64,000 nucleotides of DNA, taken from contig QVRM01005989.1 in the NCBI GenBank assembly GCA_003439945.1, forward strand, positions 99,602 to 163,601. The letters are read 5' to 3'. The notes below the pieces were generated by a model. The model ran no database searches, was not told where the DNA came from, and was given only the letters and a program-made list of their open reading frames with translations. The position numbers and the translations under genes are program-made. The DNA is from Dermanyssus gallinae (Eukaryota > Arthropoda > Arachnida > Mesostigmata > Dermanyssidae). This document shows, one piece after another, positions 1 through 10,884 of this stretch. Position 1 is the first letter of the stretch, and each line of letters opens with the position of its first letter.

Positions 1-978
1 AGTCTTCCGATACGTGAAGGTGGTCTGGGAATAAGGAGTGCCACTGACCTAGCTCCGGTCTGCTACGCTGCTTCACTGGTGCAACTTGGTCCGGTGGCAG
101 CTTCGTTAGTGGAAGAGGCAGTTCGACCACAAATAAGATATGAAACCAGTAAAGCACGGGACACTATTAGAACCATGCTAGACCCGGGCCCTTTAGAAGA
201 ATATCCTAGCCAATATAACCTAGATAAGCTCAAAAGCAAAAAAAAGAGCAGAGAAGTCTTAGACGAGCTTGTTTCCCGGAGAGACCGCGCCGTATTCTTA
301 GCGGCACAAGATAACTTCAGTGGGGGTTGGCTTAAAGCCTTACCCTCGCCTCAGCTCGGCACCATGCTGGATCTCAACTCCTTCCGCATGATGTCAGCAC
401 TTAGAATCGGCGCTAGCGTCTGCGAGCCGTTTCAGTGCAAACTGTGTGGGGAGATGGTAGATTCCAGTGGCCTACACCCACTGAGTTGCCCGAAGAGCGC
501 CGGTAGATCGTCCAGACATGCTGAACTAAACGGTGTGATCATAAGGTCCCTTAGGAAAGCCGGTATACCATCTACACTTGAACCGAGAGGTTTAGTGTCC
601 GCTGGCGAAGAAAGACCTGATGGGGTGACCATTGCATTATGGTCACATGGAAAGTCCCTAGCTTGGGATGCAACGGTTTCGTGCACAACCGCGGCTTCCT
701 ATTTACAGCACAGCTCTGTTAAGCCGGGGTGGGTAGCAAAGCACGCGGACGCCAGAAGACGGTTTAAATATGCTGGACTGGAAACACGATATATATTTGT
801 GCCTATCGCCATGGAGACACTAGGACCAATCAGCAAGGGAACCGAAGCATTTCTTAAACATTTAAGTAAGCGAATTCAGGAGGTCACGAACGACCGAAGA
901 GAGGGTCAATTCTTGAGGCAAGCGTTGTCCTTGGCCGTTTGCGGGAACGCGGCATCTATTTTAGGCGTTATAGAGTGA
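1..978 (+). CDS. C-terminal part of a non-LTR retrotransposon ORF with a putative restriction-like endonuclease
   Basis: The frame is open from base 1 to the stop at 976-978, so the ORF is cut by the window edge and its start is not visible. The first residues (LPIREGGLGIRSATDLAP) resemble the region after the reverse transcriptase in widespread invertebrate non-LTR proteins. A C-x2-C...H...C cluster follows (CKLC from base 436, then HPLSC), then RHAELN, RPDGV and WDATV. That order (zinc knuckle, R-H, PD, D) is what restriction-like-endonuclease LINEs such as R2, R4 and Dong carry at the C-terminus, where the enzyme nicks target DNA for target-primed reverse transcription. The tail reads GNAASILG. 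There are no internal stops, so this copy is well preserved. A (TAA)n run starts about 70 bp downstream. The link to the restriction-like-endonuclease group is inferred from motif order; the clade is uncertain. Confidence 0.75.
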   Translation, partial: SLPIREGGLGIRSATDLAPVCYAASLVQLGPVAASLVEEAVRPQIRYETSKARDTIRTMLDPGPLEEYPSQYNLDKLKSKKKSREVLDELVSRRDRAVFLAAQDNFSGGWLKALPSPQLGTMLDLNSFRMMSALRIGASVCEPFQCKLCGEMVDSSGLHPLSCPKSAGRSSRHAELNGVIIRSLRKAGIPSTLEPRGLVSAGEERPDGVTIALWSHGKSLAWDATVSCTTAASYLQHSSVKPGWVAKHADARRRFKYAGLETRYIFVPIAMETLGPISKGTEAFLKHLSKRIQEVTNDRREGQFLRQALSLAVCGNAASILGVIE

Positions 979-1046
979 ACTAATTATTTAAAAAAAACTT
1001 TGCAAGAATACGTTCAGACCTCACAACTGTAACATTGTTTAACATG

Positions 1047-1051
1047 TAATA

Positions 1052-1143
<92 letters not shown>
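1047..1143 (+). repeat. (TAA)n tract at the 3' end of the retrotransposon
   Basis: About 31 uninterrupted TAA units follow the ORF stop and a short AT-rich 3' UTR. Non-LTR elements of the I group end in TAA repeats, and Dong of Bombyx inserts into TAA repeats, so the tract is either the element's own tail or its target. A second copy of the same family at about 21.5 kb also ends in TAA repeats. Confidence 0.9.
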
Positions 1144-1145
<2 letters not shown>

Positions 1146-2295
1146 TGGAATTGATATGAAGCGCGTTAGCCAAGAGGGGCGGGATCCCGCCTGGTCCTGC
1201 AAAGGTTCTGGCTTAAGTCTTGCCGTAGCCTTGAGTACCTTCTGTTCCCTTCTCCTGTGGGTGTTCTTCGTCTGCCATGTGGGTCCCTGTCAAAGCGATC
1301 GTGCTGCGAAAAGAGTTTCTTCGTCAAGTAGCACGCTCCTATGCGAGTAGTCGATCAATGTAGGTCAATGTCATTCAAGTGAACTATATTAGAAGCAGGT
1401 TAGCGCATGACATCTAGAGAAAATAGTAGCTAGACGCAAAGCAAGCCTCGCTGCTATCAGTGAACGAAGTAAAGGTTGAGCAATTACACACGAAGAGTAA
1501 AGCAAGCACACGGATCTAACGCTTGGCGCAACAATAATTAACATTGATCTTCTTCCAGTAACCAAATACGGAAGAGAATGCAGTATGCATGAGGGTGGAA
1601 GTAGCCAAAGGGTCTAGTCTATACAGTTCGAACTGCTCACAGGAAGAATTTGAAAGTTTTTTTTTACTGAACTCGGGGTGTCAATATTTATTTGGTTGAA
1701 AAATCTTAGCGACAATTATTGTAAACAACATGACGCCCGGAAAGCATGCCCCTAATACTCCTACCGATCTCAACCATGACACGGAGGTGGCTACAGGACT
1801 ATCGCATCATACAAAACTCATATAATGCCATTTCAGCCGCCTCAGAGCTTCCTTGCGCAGAGCCATGCTGGAGAAAGTTCTTAGCAGAACGAGATGTTGA
1901 TTCACGGCAACGATCCTTAAGGTGAGACACGGCGTACCGAAAATCAGAGAAAAGGCAACTCCCCATCCCCTCCCCGTATGAACGCCAACGGGTAATTACC
2001 ATGCTTTTCCTTTATTATCCGCCTCGTGACAGGATACCATACGAAATAGGAGTGGCCGAGGATTATTAGTTGGATTAGAAAGTTTGTAACATGGAATGCA
2101 AGCAATGGACAAACAGAGACCACTTACATTTAATTGCTTAGTATAACCCCCCCCCCCCCACCCAAAGCTCAACATATCTACTCCAACTATATTCATAGCC
2201 GAATCCTTAGAGCCAAAGACTCGTATACGGCGCATAATCATTGTTGCTTTGATATATTTTCCTGACAGATTTCCACACTTTTAAGATTTCCAAAT
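1144..2295. other. No gene recognised
   Basis: Only short unconvincing ORFs are present. A poly-C run lies at about 2148-2161. No homology or splice pattern was seen. Confidence 0.5.
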
Positions 2296-2299
2296 AATA

Positions 2300-2780
2300 A
2301 TAACATGGGGACTCGGCACTTTAGAACCTTAGTTCGCGTATTGGCCATGGAAACAAGATCACGGGCGAGCGCATTATCGTGGTAAAACAGCATAGTCCTC
2401 TTCTCTATCGCGAGCCGCAGTGCCGTTTTACCCTGCTGCCTTGGGTAAGAGGCACAATGAGGAACTCTGTTTCCTTCGAATATTAGTCAATCGAATAATT
2501 GGGTAGTCTATTAAAAAAACTTACTTCGCTTTTACTTCACAAAAAACGATTGCCAAAACCTTTGTGCTCGGGATCTGCGTGATGCTGGCATTTTTCCGTT
2601 CCGGAATAAAACGATTGATCAAAGTTACGTCGGCGGTTACGAAGCGACTCAAAACATCCTGCATTTTTTTGCTTAAAAGTTACAGGTTGCATTCGAAAAT
2701 TGGCACGCGTGCCAATTTTTGCTCAATTGTTAGCTCGTGTGGTATTCACTTTGAGTAAATTTTTAGTGCATAAATGAATA
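2300..2780 (-). pseudogene. Decayed mariner transposase remnant
   Basis: Read on the minus strand, this stretch holds scattered pieces of a mariner transposase: a FVTAD segment where FVTVDE is usual, then KVLAIVF where the family has KVMATVFWD, FLIDY where it has IDYL, and a broken run like the DNAP.H...MAKL...LRF block. Frameshifts and stops separate the pieces. No terminal inverted repeats were found. It is an old, dead copy, distinct from the well-preserved mariner at 28.3 kb. The 35540-35900 remnant looks like the same lineage, because both share a TTAGTTCGCGTA stretch. Confidence 0.5.
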
Positions 2781-3209
2781 GATTAGAAAGCTCCTTTATT
2801 TATGTATTAAAGAGTAAGAAATGACTGGTCGCAGGTGGGACATGTGCAGTCGTCCTGTTATAAATATGTCTAGCCACGCGTTAGGCAAACACAGTATTGA
2901 TGTGTGCTCCGTTTTTGCAACGCATCTGGGCACATACTTTATTTGGCTTCTGCGATTGTTTGGCCGCACTTCAAAGAAATTATTAATAAGACTTGCGCCC
3001 ATAAGTTGAGCTAAGACCCGTCTGTCATTTTTCCTGAATGTGTCCAGTAAGGGTGGTAATACAATGTCATTCATTTTAAGGTCACATCTTCTGTGGAGTC
3101 TCTGCCCGCAGCCTGACCGGAAACATAATTATAAATATACTACCAGAAAGGTGTTCAGCGTTACCATTGCCGCACATTCGTGGCCCACTCGAGGCCCACG
3201 GGGATTATG

Positions 3210-3420
3210 GCATTCTATGGCGTCGGCGGCGGAGTCAATAGTTTTATTAGCAGCTAGTCTCGGTGTGGCCGGCAACAAGGCAACGCCACGCAAAGACTAA
3301 CGCGTGACCGCTCTGAGGATCATGATGGCCTATAGGACAGTCAGCAGAGTGACTGTTCTCATTCCGGCTAGCACAGTTACCTGTGACTTAAACAGCGATG
3401 ACCGATTTTCAGTCTTGCCT
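3210..3420 (+). pseudogene. Fragment of R1-like LINE ORF2 (post-RT region)
   Basis: The peptide MASAAESIVL (from 3217) and, in a neighbouring reading, TALRIMMAYRTVS followed by a CDLNSDDRF-like end match the intact LINE at 49.6-52.9 kb, which reads MSVAESIVL, PALRITQAYRTVS and WDLKADERR in the same order. The fragment is frameshifted and has lost the catalytic domains. Downstream, an imperfect duplication (GGAGAAGAAATACC..., 3440-3510) follows. It is a small decayed copy of the same superfamily. Confidence 0.6.
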
Positions 3421-4321
3421 ACACAGAATGGGGAAAGCGCCAAGAAGAAGAAATACCAAGGGTATGCCAGCCAAGGAGAAGAAATACCGAGGGTTTTCCA
3501 GCCAAGAAGAAAATAATATTTAAATGACATGGTTCCGAGAGCGGGACATTCCGAGACAGCTAGGGTCCTTAACGACTCATCTCCTTCGATCGTCTCAATT
3601 TATGCTTATGTAGTTCCCGAGCGGATGCGGTGGTGTTGTCAAAGAGCCTTGGTTGGGTTTTCTTCTCCCAAATCAAGAGCTGCCACCAGCCCTTTGTGTA
3701 GTAATTGTGACCGCATTTAAGAATGGCATGTGCCATTTTCGCCGAATATAACGTCACACTTTACGCAGGTGAGGTCTTATTATGACCCTGATCGGACCAT
3801 GTGGGTCTGGTACGTAGTCTACCTTCCTAACAATGAGCCAAGCATTGGATGTTGTTGCTTAAGTACCCCACGCTTTTTCTTGTGGTTTCAGTATCGGATG
3901 AAGCTTCGCGTTTGTCGAAGTCAAGTAGTGCGGACTCCATATTTCGCTTCACGATCATGGACTTGAATGTATTCCCTCCCAGGCTACAATGTCGGCGATA
4001 TGGAGTCATTGTAGGCATATTCCTTCATCAAGTTCTCCATACGTACAAATGCATGTGATTTTGCCCCTTTTATGTACATCATCTTGACAATGGCCCTTGG
4101 CCATCGATACTCGTTCATGAATCTGATTCTGGCAAAGTAGCGTATCTCACTTTGAGCTTTCCTGGCGCTGAAGTTAGACCGACCCATCTTGGTTTCGATC
4201 AATTTGCAGGCAACCATATTACTGTGTATTTTTAATACCCATTGACTAGCCGCATTCTGAGTTCTCGTGAGCTTGCTTATCAAAGATCTCGACATTACGG
4301 TAAACAAATGCTGCATTTCCT

Positions 4322-4323
4322 CG

Positions 4324-4353
<30 letters not shown>
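4322..4353. repeat. (TA)n microsatellite
   Basis: A run of TA dinucleotides, extended by a CATACATA stretch. It makes the overlapping ORFs on both strands artefactual (poly Tyr-Ile). Confidence 0.9.
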
Positions 4354-4357
<4 letters not shown>

Positions 4358-4714
4358 CATACATATATACTCGCTCGTCTGCTGTCGACTACCTCGCCTA
4401 CACGGCGTATGCACAGTAGGGGGCGTAATAAGGCAGTTCGCAAGGTAAGGTATTGGAACGTTTAGCAATTGCAGGGTTTAAGCACGTAGGTAATCATCTG
4501 AATTTAGGAACGCCACTTAGCAATTACGGAGCAGGATGCAAAGGCAGGTTTGCTCTGCGAACTGCACGCTATTACCGGGAATCAACCTGGGATTAGTTCG
4601 CGACAATATTCGGTGAACCTGGTGTATTGGTGAGCCAGCGGACAGAGGACACTGTAAGGAGTCGACTCCTTTGGGACCAAAGAACAACCGAAGCCCAACA
4701 GAAGCTGGTGGTAT

Positions 4715-5475
4715 CGGTATGTCGGAGGTTGTGAACGCGCTAATAAGGTCAGAAAAGGCTGCGGGTTCAGGCCTCGTCCGGAACGAACATCTGCAACAGG
4801 CAATTTCTCTGGCTTCTTGACTTGCTGTTCTCTTTAACGAAATCAGGAAAACGTCTTTTTTACCTAAGTGTGATAGCGAAGGGAAAAGGGGATCTTTTGA
4901 CACCTCCGTCGTACCGTAGCATAGCAAAGAAAATCGTCATTTACAAAGTTCTATCTAAATTGGTCGTCAAGACGCGTCAAGACTGGAAGGTTGTTCGAAA
5001 AGTACCGAGTGCTTGCCAGAGCAGCAGCAGCACGGTTTTAGGCGAAGGGGATCGACGATGACGACTTGCGCAATAGCATTTAAATAGCCCCCCCGGGGGT
5101 AAACGTAACTTTCTCGTTGCTGTTCTTATAGGCGGCTTTAAGGCGGCGTTCGGTACGGCGCCACGAACAATAATCAGGGTTATGTGGTGTTCCAACGGTA
5201 ATACTAAAGTTTTACAAGATGTGCTACAGGTGGAGTCGTAATCATCGACAACATGTTAAGTGAACAAACCCAAACTGATCAGAATACAGGGATTGCACAA
5301 GACGATAATCTCAGTCCGCTATTGTTCTCAATATTGGTAAGCGACCTGCCGGACAAAATCCAGCGTCAATACTTGCAAGTTAGTCTGTGCGCTAATAACC
5401 TTGTTCTCTATCTAGTCCTGGACTCGATTTCACCTGCAGCAATAGCTTGCATCATTGCAAAGGTTTGTTAATGTT
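4715..5475 (+). pseudogene. Decayed non-LTR reverse transcriptase
   Basis: The 5' part reads SEVVNALIRSEKAAGSG, the start of an RT domain where the family has K-x-PG-x-DG. A frameshifted part then carries KGDLLTPPSYRSIA (family: PSYRPI), and the ORF at 5253-5471 carries GIAQDDNLSPLLFSILVSDLP, the RT segment just before the catalytic palm. The catalytic YADD box has decayed to CANNLVLY, so both aspartates are lost and the enzyme is dead. The copy differs from the R1-like LINE (NLSPLLFSIL rather than SIIGPLLWNI), so it belongs to another clade. Its ends are not defined. Confidence 0.6.
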
Positions 5476-5479
5476 AACG

Positions 5480-7276
5480 CTCTAGGGATAAATGTATGAC
5501 AAACTAAAGCGATGTAGTTTCGCCGCAGAGGTAGGGTCGCTGACAAAAATGGATTACGCTTGAGCTCAGCACCAATAGATTTTGTTCAGCGTTTTTCATA
5601 TTTGGAGTAGTCTTTTTAATCCAGGGATGGTATTTCACTAAACAAATTGTGATAAGAGCTCGCATGGGCATTCTGTAATTTTATGTTACACCAGAGCCTC
5701 TGACCGCTGCTTACGGAACACAGGTCATATGGCTCCACCTATCGAAAGCGAATCTGGAAGTACTCGACAAAATCAAAGCCGTGTTCTAAAAAGAGTGCTA
5801 GTAGTCTACCGCACTAGCAGCAGCAACCGGCTTGTCTATCTGTTGGCCTTGATACCACTCTTTGTAGATGATCTCAGAATGACTTATGCTTTGCCGAGAA
5901 TGGAGGCCGCCGGATAATCACCCTGTTGAATGGGAATATAAGTTTGCGGATGTTAATCGGCGTTTTTATGAGACTAGAGCGATGACCACAAACTACTGAA
6001 AGGGTCGATGTTGTAAACATATTGGGGGGAAAGCGGGTTTACTGGGTTTGCGAGTCCCAGGCTAGTCATTATAACTGGGGTGGCGCACTGGATTCCCTTA
6101 ATCCCCCAAAGTAATGCTGAGAGGTTTCAGCAGTATAAAAAAAAGTCCAACAAGGTGGTTTCATTATTGCCTAATGGTGTCACTTTCTCAACCCTGTGCT
6201 TTCGAACCCTCCGGGTCGAAGGCCACGGTCAGCTCCCCAAGCTTACACTTCTATAGATAGTAGGCTTGCGCTGAGGAGAAGCAAGCGCTTCCTTCCTCGC
6301 TCGAGTCGACCTCGAGGTCGACGAGATTTCCTGCAAGACCGCTGCGCCCAAAAACCCAGCAGACTTGGGTATGGAACCCGGTGCTATTAAGTCGTAGTCA
6401 ATGGCACAGCCTCTGGGCCATACCCTGTTGACTCCAATAACTCCTAAGTCTTCATCTTTCGCTGCAACTATGTGTAAACCTATGATCTGCAATGACGCTA
6501 GTAAATCGAACTCAGTCAGCCGGAGCACCCGAAGCGAATCCTATTCCTCAGAGACGCGACCAAACTGTTTCCGAGTGTGCACTATGCACAAGTCGGGCAT
6601 TCACTACACACACATGTTAATACAATTATCACTACAAAGGTCGAAGCAAAACCTAGAAAGCAATACGTTTTAGTGAAGTCAACAAAAACACGACTGCGCT
6701 CTGCCGAATCGAACGGGCCAAATTGTATCACAAATTTGACCAAACGATTAGAAGAAAAACGCAATGTAAAATATGTGTTACACATATTCATCAATCAGTC
6801 AATTCCTTTCTTGATACGTGTTTATATTCTAATGTTATACTTTTGAAAATATAGTGTTGGCATTATAAATCATTAAAAAATATCGTAAATCGTTAATGTG
6901 TTAGATACTTTGATTTTGATTACCGTCGCAATGTAAAATTGGAGTAAATAAAGTAATTTTTGGGGACTAAGTGGAGTATGAGAATTTATAGCTAGAATTA
7001 TGTCGGCCGTCAACATGACGCGGTTGGCAGTATGTCCACAGCCGCCCAGGCCGTTAGAGCTGCTGTTGACCGAATGCCAGCGGGTCAATCTGAAAAGCAA
7101 ACACATTTGTTGTTTAGCCTCAACGATGAGTATGGTGGTCTCGGTTACCAGAAGATTGAACTGACGTTTTCAATGAGTATATCTATCTTGAAAGAGCAGT
7201 CCAGGATAAACTTTTCTCCAGCGTATCTTTTTAGCATTTGATATGTTTTGGAACATATCGGAGCCGGACAAGAAGC
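5480..7276. other. No gene recognised
   Basis: AT-rich DNA with short ORFs only. The antisense pair of ORFs at 6196-6528 has no family resemblance that I can name. The end of the RT remnant may extend past 5480 but is unreadable. Confidence 0.4.
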
Positions 7277-7308
7277 TCGTATTTACTATTACTATATGAA
7301 GTATAGCG

Positions 7309-7374
<66 letters not shown>

Positions 7375-7533
7375 CGCTATACTTCATATAGTAATAGTAA
7401 ATACAAGTATATTGTATATCATGTGCATACTAACAGAAATTAGTCGCTATATAAAATATATATATATATATAATATATATAGTAATAAGAAGACTAATTT
7501 CTGTTAGTATGCACATGATATACAATATACTTG
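7277..7533. repeat. Two adjacent long palindromes with (AT)n centres
   Basis: Palindrome A has arms at about 7277-7318 and 7366-7406, identical except for one base near the outer end, with an (AT)n core. Palindrome B has 42-nt arms at 7404-7445 and 7492-7533 that are perfect inverted copies around another AT-rich centre. The inner end of A and the outer start of B share CAAG. Each arm pair is non-repetitive outside the core, so this is more than a microsatellite. It could be a fold-back element or MITE pair, or a product of palindromic duplication. Confidence 0.9.
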
Positions 7534-7668
7534 TTTACTAACAAAGGAAGATCTCATATATATAAACATAGATTTATTTTCATTTGGAAAAGTTCAAAAT
7601 TGTCCGCAGTGTCTATTTGAAACAGCCCACTGGTTGTGAACAGAAATACAAGACATATGAAAGTAATA

Positions 7669-7671
<3 letters not shown>

Positions 7672-7702
<31 letters not shown>
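7672..7702. repeat. (AT)n microsatellite
   Basis: Uninterrupted AT dinucleotides downstream of the double palindrome. Confidence 0.9.
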
Positions 7703-7707
<5 letters not shown>

Positions 7708-9365
7708 CATACGTCTTGCGCACATACATGTGCACATAAATGCGTACACTTTTTTGTCTGACTTCGTATCTGCATTACATACGCGCACACTGAGTTACAC
7801 ACGTCGTTGTGAAACGAAGCAGACTTACAGCAAATACAATTCACATCAGTCTTTAAAGCGAACCATTAGTTGTTGTCTTAACTGTTTGCCATTTACGCCT
7901 AGTCGCGTCTGAAACTATGTGAAACTTGTCCGTGTCGTTAGAGGCGTACCCGGTAGTCGAATCAGGCAGACTGAATCGGATTAGATAGGAGTGCTCCGTA
8001 CACAGATCCAAAGTTAACCTATATTTATGGTCAAGTTTTTATCGCTGTCTCGTCATCTTCTCTATCAAACCTACGTCTAGCCATTGCGTAAACCTATGCA
8101 AAACTTCCTTTATCTCAGTAAAGCTGTAGTAGACATTTTAATTAACATGGCCAAACTACAAGTAGCCTCTTTGAAGTTCGGGCTCTGTTGTGCCTATATA
8201 TGTAGTAGTGACAAGTTTATCAGCCTGACAAATTAATACACTATTATTTGCAATCAAGTTTTACGCCACTCACGCTTGCAACGATACGAGAATACGTTCT
8301 TCTAGTAGCTCCTTTTTTCCTAGTTCTATACAATCTTGAATAATACACATAACTTATTTGCACACTAGATTGGGGAAAATGTACAATGGTATGATCAGCA
8401 TCACTACAGACTCGAAATGATAGTAAAATTAAAACTCGCTTAGTGTCAGCCGTGTTAGTGAGGAGACTGCATTGCACTTACAGCCATGGAATCCTACACA
8501 CATATACCATAACAATATTTACAAGCACGTGTGTCACAGGATTCATGAAACAAATTTAGTATAATAGAAAATGAATTTAAGACTCTCTCTACCAGGGTTA
8601 TTTTGGCTCTGATAATTTGCGATTACGTTGTTTTTTTTAGATTACACATACGTCATAATCGACCGATGATTTGTCTATCTATTTTTACATTTATCCAAAA
8701 TTGGACTGAGTCTACTTATTTCGAACATGTCGCCTAGCATTGACGTGCTACTACATATATTTACATTTAGTCTGTATGACCGTGTCGCGTCTTTGTGTGC
8801 GTATTTTCACGAACGGCTTGACGGCGCCCTGATTGCCACGTATGTAGAGGGCCTTTGAGTACAGAGCAGGTACAGAGTGACGTAAAAGATAGAGATAGAG
8901 AGAGACACAGTGGCTGTGACGGAGTGTTAGGAGTCTGCGTTCGACACAAGCAGATCGACTGTTACGAGCTGCTACTGAACCTGATTAACTACGGCGTGCG
9001 GCCAATACTCGTCGTTGTACGTTGTCACTGGCTAAACAGTATATCAGATATTATGTCTCGTGATAGTGTGTGATACACTCTATCACAGTATTGCACTACT
9101 CTAGTAGACCTATCACAGGCTTTGAGTTCATCGCCCTCACCACCACCACCACCACTACCACCACCATCATCATTACCGATTCAACACCGCGTGTGTTCTG
9201 CGTGTAACCTGCTCAGCCTGGCCGCATGGCTAGCCCTGATTAAACGACGCTTTGATGGGTTGATCGTCCGTCCGTTCGAACGATTGTTTGTCATCGTCGG
9301 CCTATGACGAATGTGTAGCGAGGATGATGAGTATCATCAATCAGTTGATTGACCGTCGTCGATAG
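7703..9365. other. No gene recognised
   Basis: Unique-looking AT-rich to mixed DNA. A CCA-rich run lies at 9135-9165. There are no supported exons or repeats beyond short direct repeats. Confidence 0.4.
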
Positions 9366-9370
9366 CTAGG

Positions 9371-9637
9371 CAGCAGCAGCAGCAGCAGCAAAGGCGGCAA
9401 CAACAACAACAACAAGAGAAATAACAACAGCAGGAGCAACAACAAGAGAAATAACAATAGCAGGAGCAACAACAACAATGATAACAACCACAGCAACAAC
9501 AGCAGCAGCAGCAGCAGCAGCAACAACAACAACAGCAACAACAGCAGCAGCAGCAACAACAACAGCAACAACATTAGCAACAGCAACAACATCAGCAACA
9601 GCAACAACAGCGACAACAACAACAACAGTACCTAATA
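9371..9637. repeat. (CAG)n/(CAA)n imperfect trinucleotide tract
   Basis: A long run of CAG and CAA units with AGAGAAATAA interruptions. All six frames give homopolymer-like ORFs (Leu, Val/Ala, Thr), and none has a non-repeat domain, so I do not call a gene here. Confidence 0.9.
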
Positions 9638-10383
9638 AATCCTCACGCAGCCACGCATCATCTTCTTTCCCACGTGTCAACGCCTCCGACCAGAGAACAG
9701 CGCGGCAAATATTCCCGCCAACAACAGTCTGTTTGTTGCTCCAATCTGCTCCTTTATTTGTCTCTGATCCATCTCGACGGATATCGATTGAAGCAAGCAT
9801 ATAGGAGCTGGCGCCGCTGCAGCCGCCGCCACCACGCAAAAAAGCCGGCTGGCTGCCCGAGGAACAAACAATACGTAAGCCATGTTCACCGTTGCTCTAC
9901 GCTGTCTACGGGGTGGCTGTGGACAGACAAACCCGGCCGCCGATCAGCCAGGGCGCTCATGTGTCTATACGCGCGCCAATGATGCTATGCTATTCGGCCA
10001 TTCGATCGAACCAACGACGATGATGGCGACGACGACGCTGGCGGCGAAGACTCGTAGGCGTCATATCGAACAATAAAACAAACGATATATGGTACTACGA
10101 ACCATGTCATAATCGTACACAGCGTACGCTATGCGTGCGAGAACCTAATGAACTCGAAGACGTTCGCGCCCCGTCAGCGTCAACTGACGCCGAAGCGCAT
10201 CTAACACTATACACGACTCACACACACACACACACAGATGCAGAGATCAAGAAGAAGACGAGAGCCGATCTCCAAGCTGTATCTAATATCAGTGTCTCAT
10301 ATTTGCATCGCTAATGGTGCATGCTTTGATGCCGTAATTGCATTGCGTGTGTGTATCTCTTTCTCTCATCGATGCAACATTCA

Positions 10384-10385
10384 TA

Positions 10386-10427
<42 letters not shown>

Positions 10428-10430
10428 CAT
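10384..10430. repeat. (TA)n microsatellite
   Basis: TA dinucleotides flanked by GTATATA steps. A short (CA)n run lies 170 bp upstream, at 10218-10236. Confidence 0.9.
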
Positions 10431-10628
10431 ATGCTCGCTGTACCTGCCTCTAATTGTTTGTCTCGCAACAGCCAATGTGCTGTATTGCTCGCGTTGCTTG
10501 TCAATCGGTCACTTTCGATAAACGCTGTAAGGAGTGCAGACGTTCGTTCGTCGTGTGTACACGGACACGACCAACTGCCGGAGCCTGGATTACAGTGCAC
10601 CCACTATCGGTAATAGCCAGTTCACTCC

Positions 10629-10637
10629 TTGTTGTTT

Positions 10638-10677
<40 letters not shown>

Positions 10678-10738
10678 CGTTGTTGTTTTTGTTGTCGTTG
10701 TTGTTGTTGTCGTTGTTGTTGTTGTGGTGGTCGTCGCC
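10629..10738. repeat. (TTG)n trinucleotide tract
   Basis: TTG units with CGT interruptions. A matching CAA/CAG/TAG run lies at 10826-10882. The overlapping ORFs are poly-Val, poly-Cys and poly-Gln and are not credible genes. Confidence 0.9.
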
Positions 10739-10884
10739 GCTGTTCTTTTCCGACAGCTAGAATACAAAAGCTCACACTAAACAATGCGCTCTTGAGCATA
10801 ACAGCTTTCTTACCCTAAACAACATTAGCAATAACATTAACAGCAACAGCAGTAGCAGCAACAACAACAGTAGTAGTAGTAACA

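Noticed and set aside
9341..9839. Long ORFs of poly-Leu, poly-Val/Ala and poly-Thr on both strands
   Set aside because: They exist only because trinucleotide repeats have no stops in several frames, and no non-repeat domain or splice context supports them. The same applies to 10454-10799 and 40127-40642.
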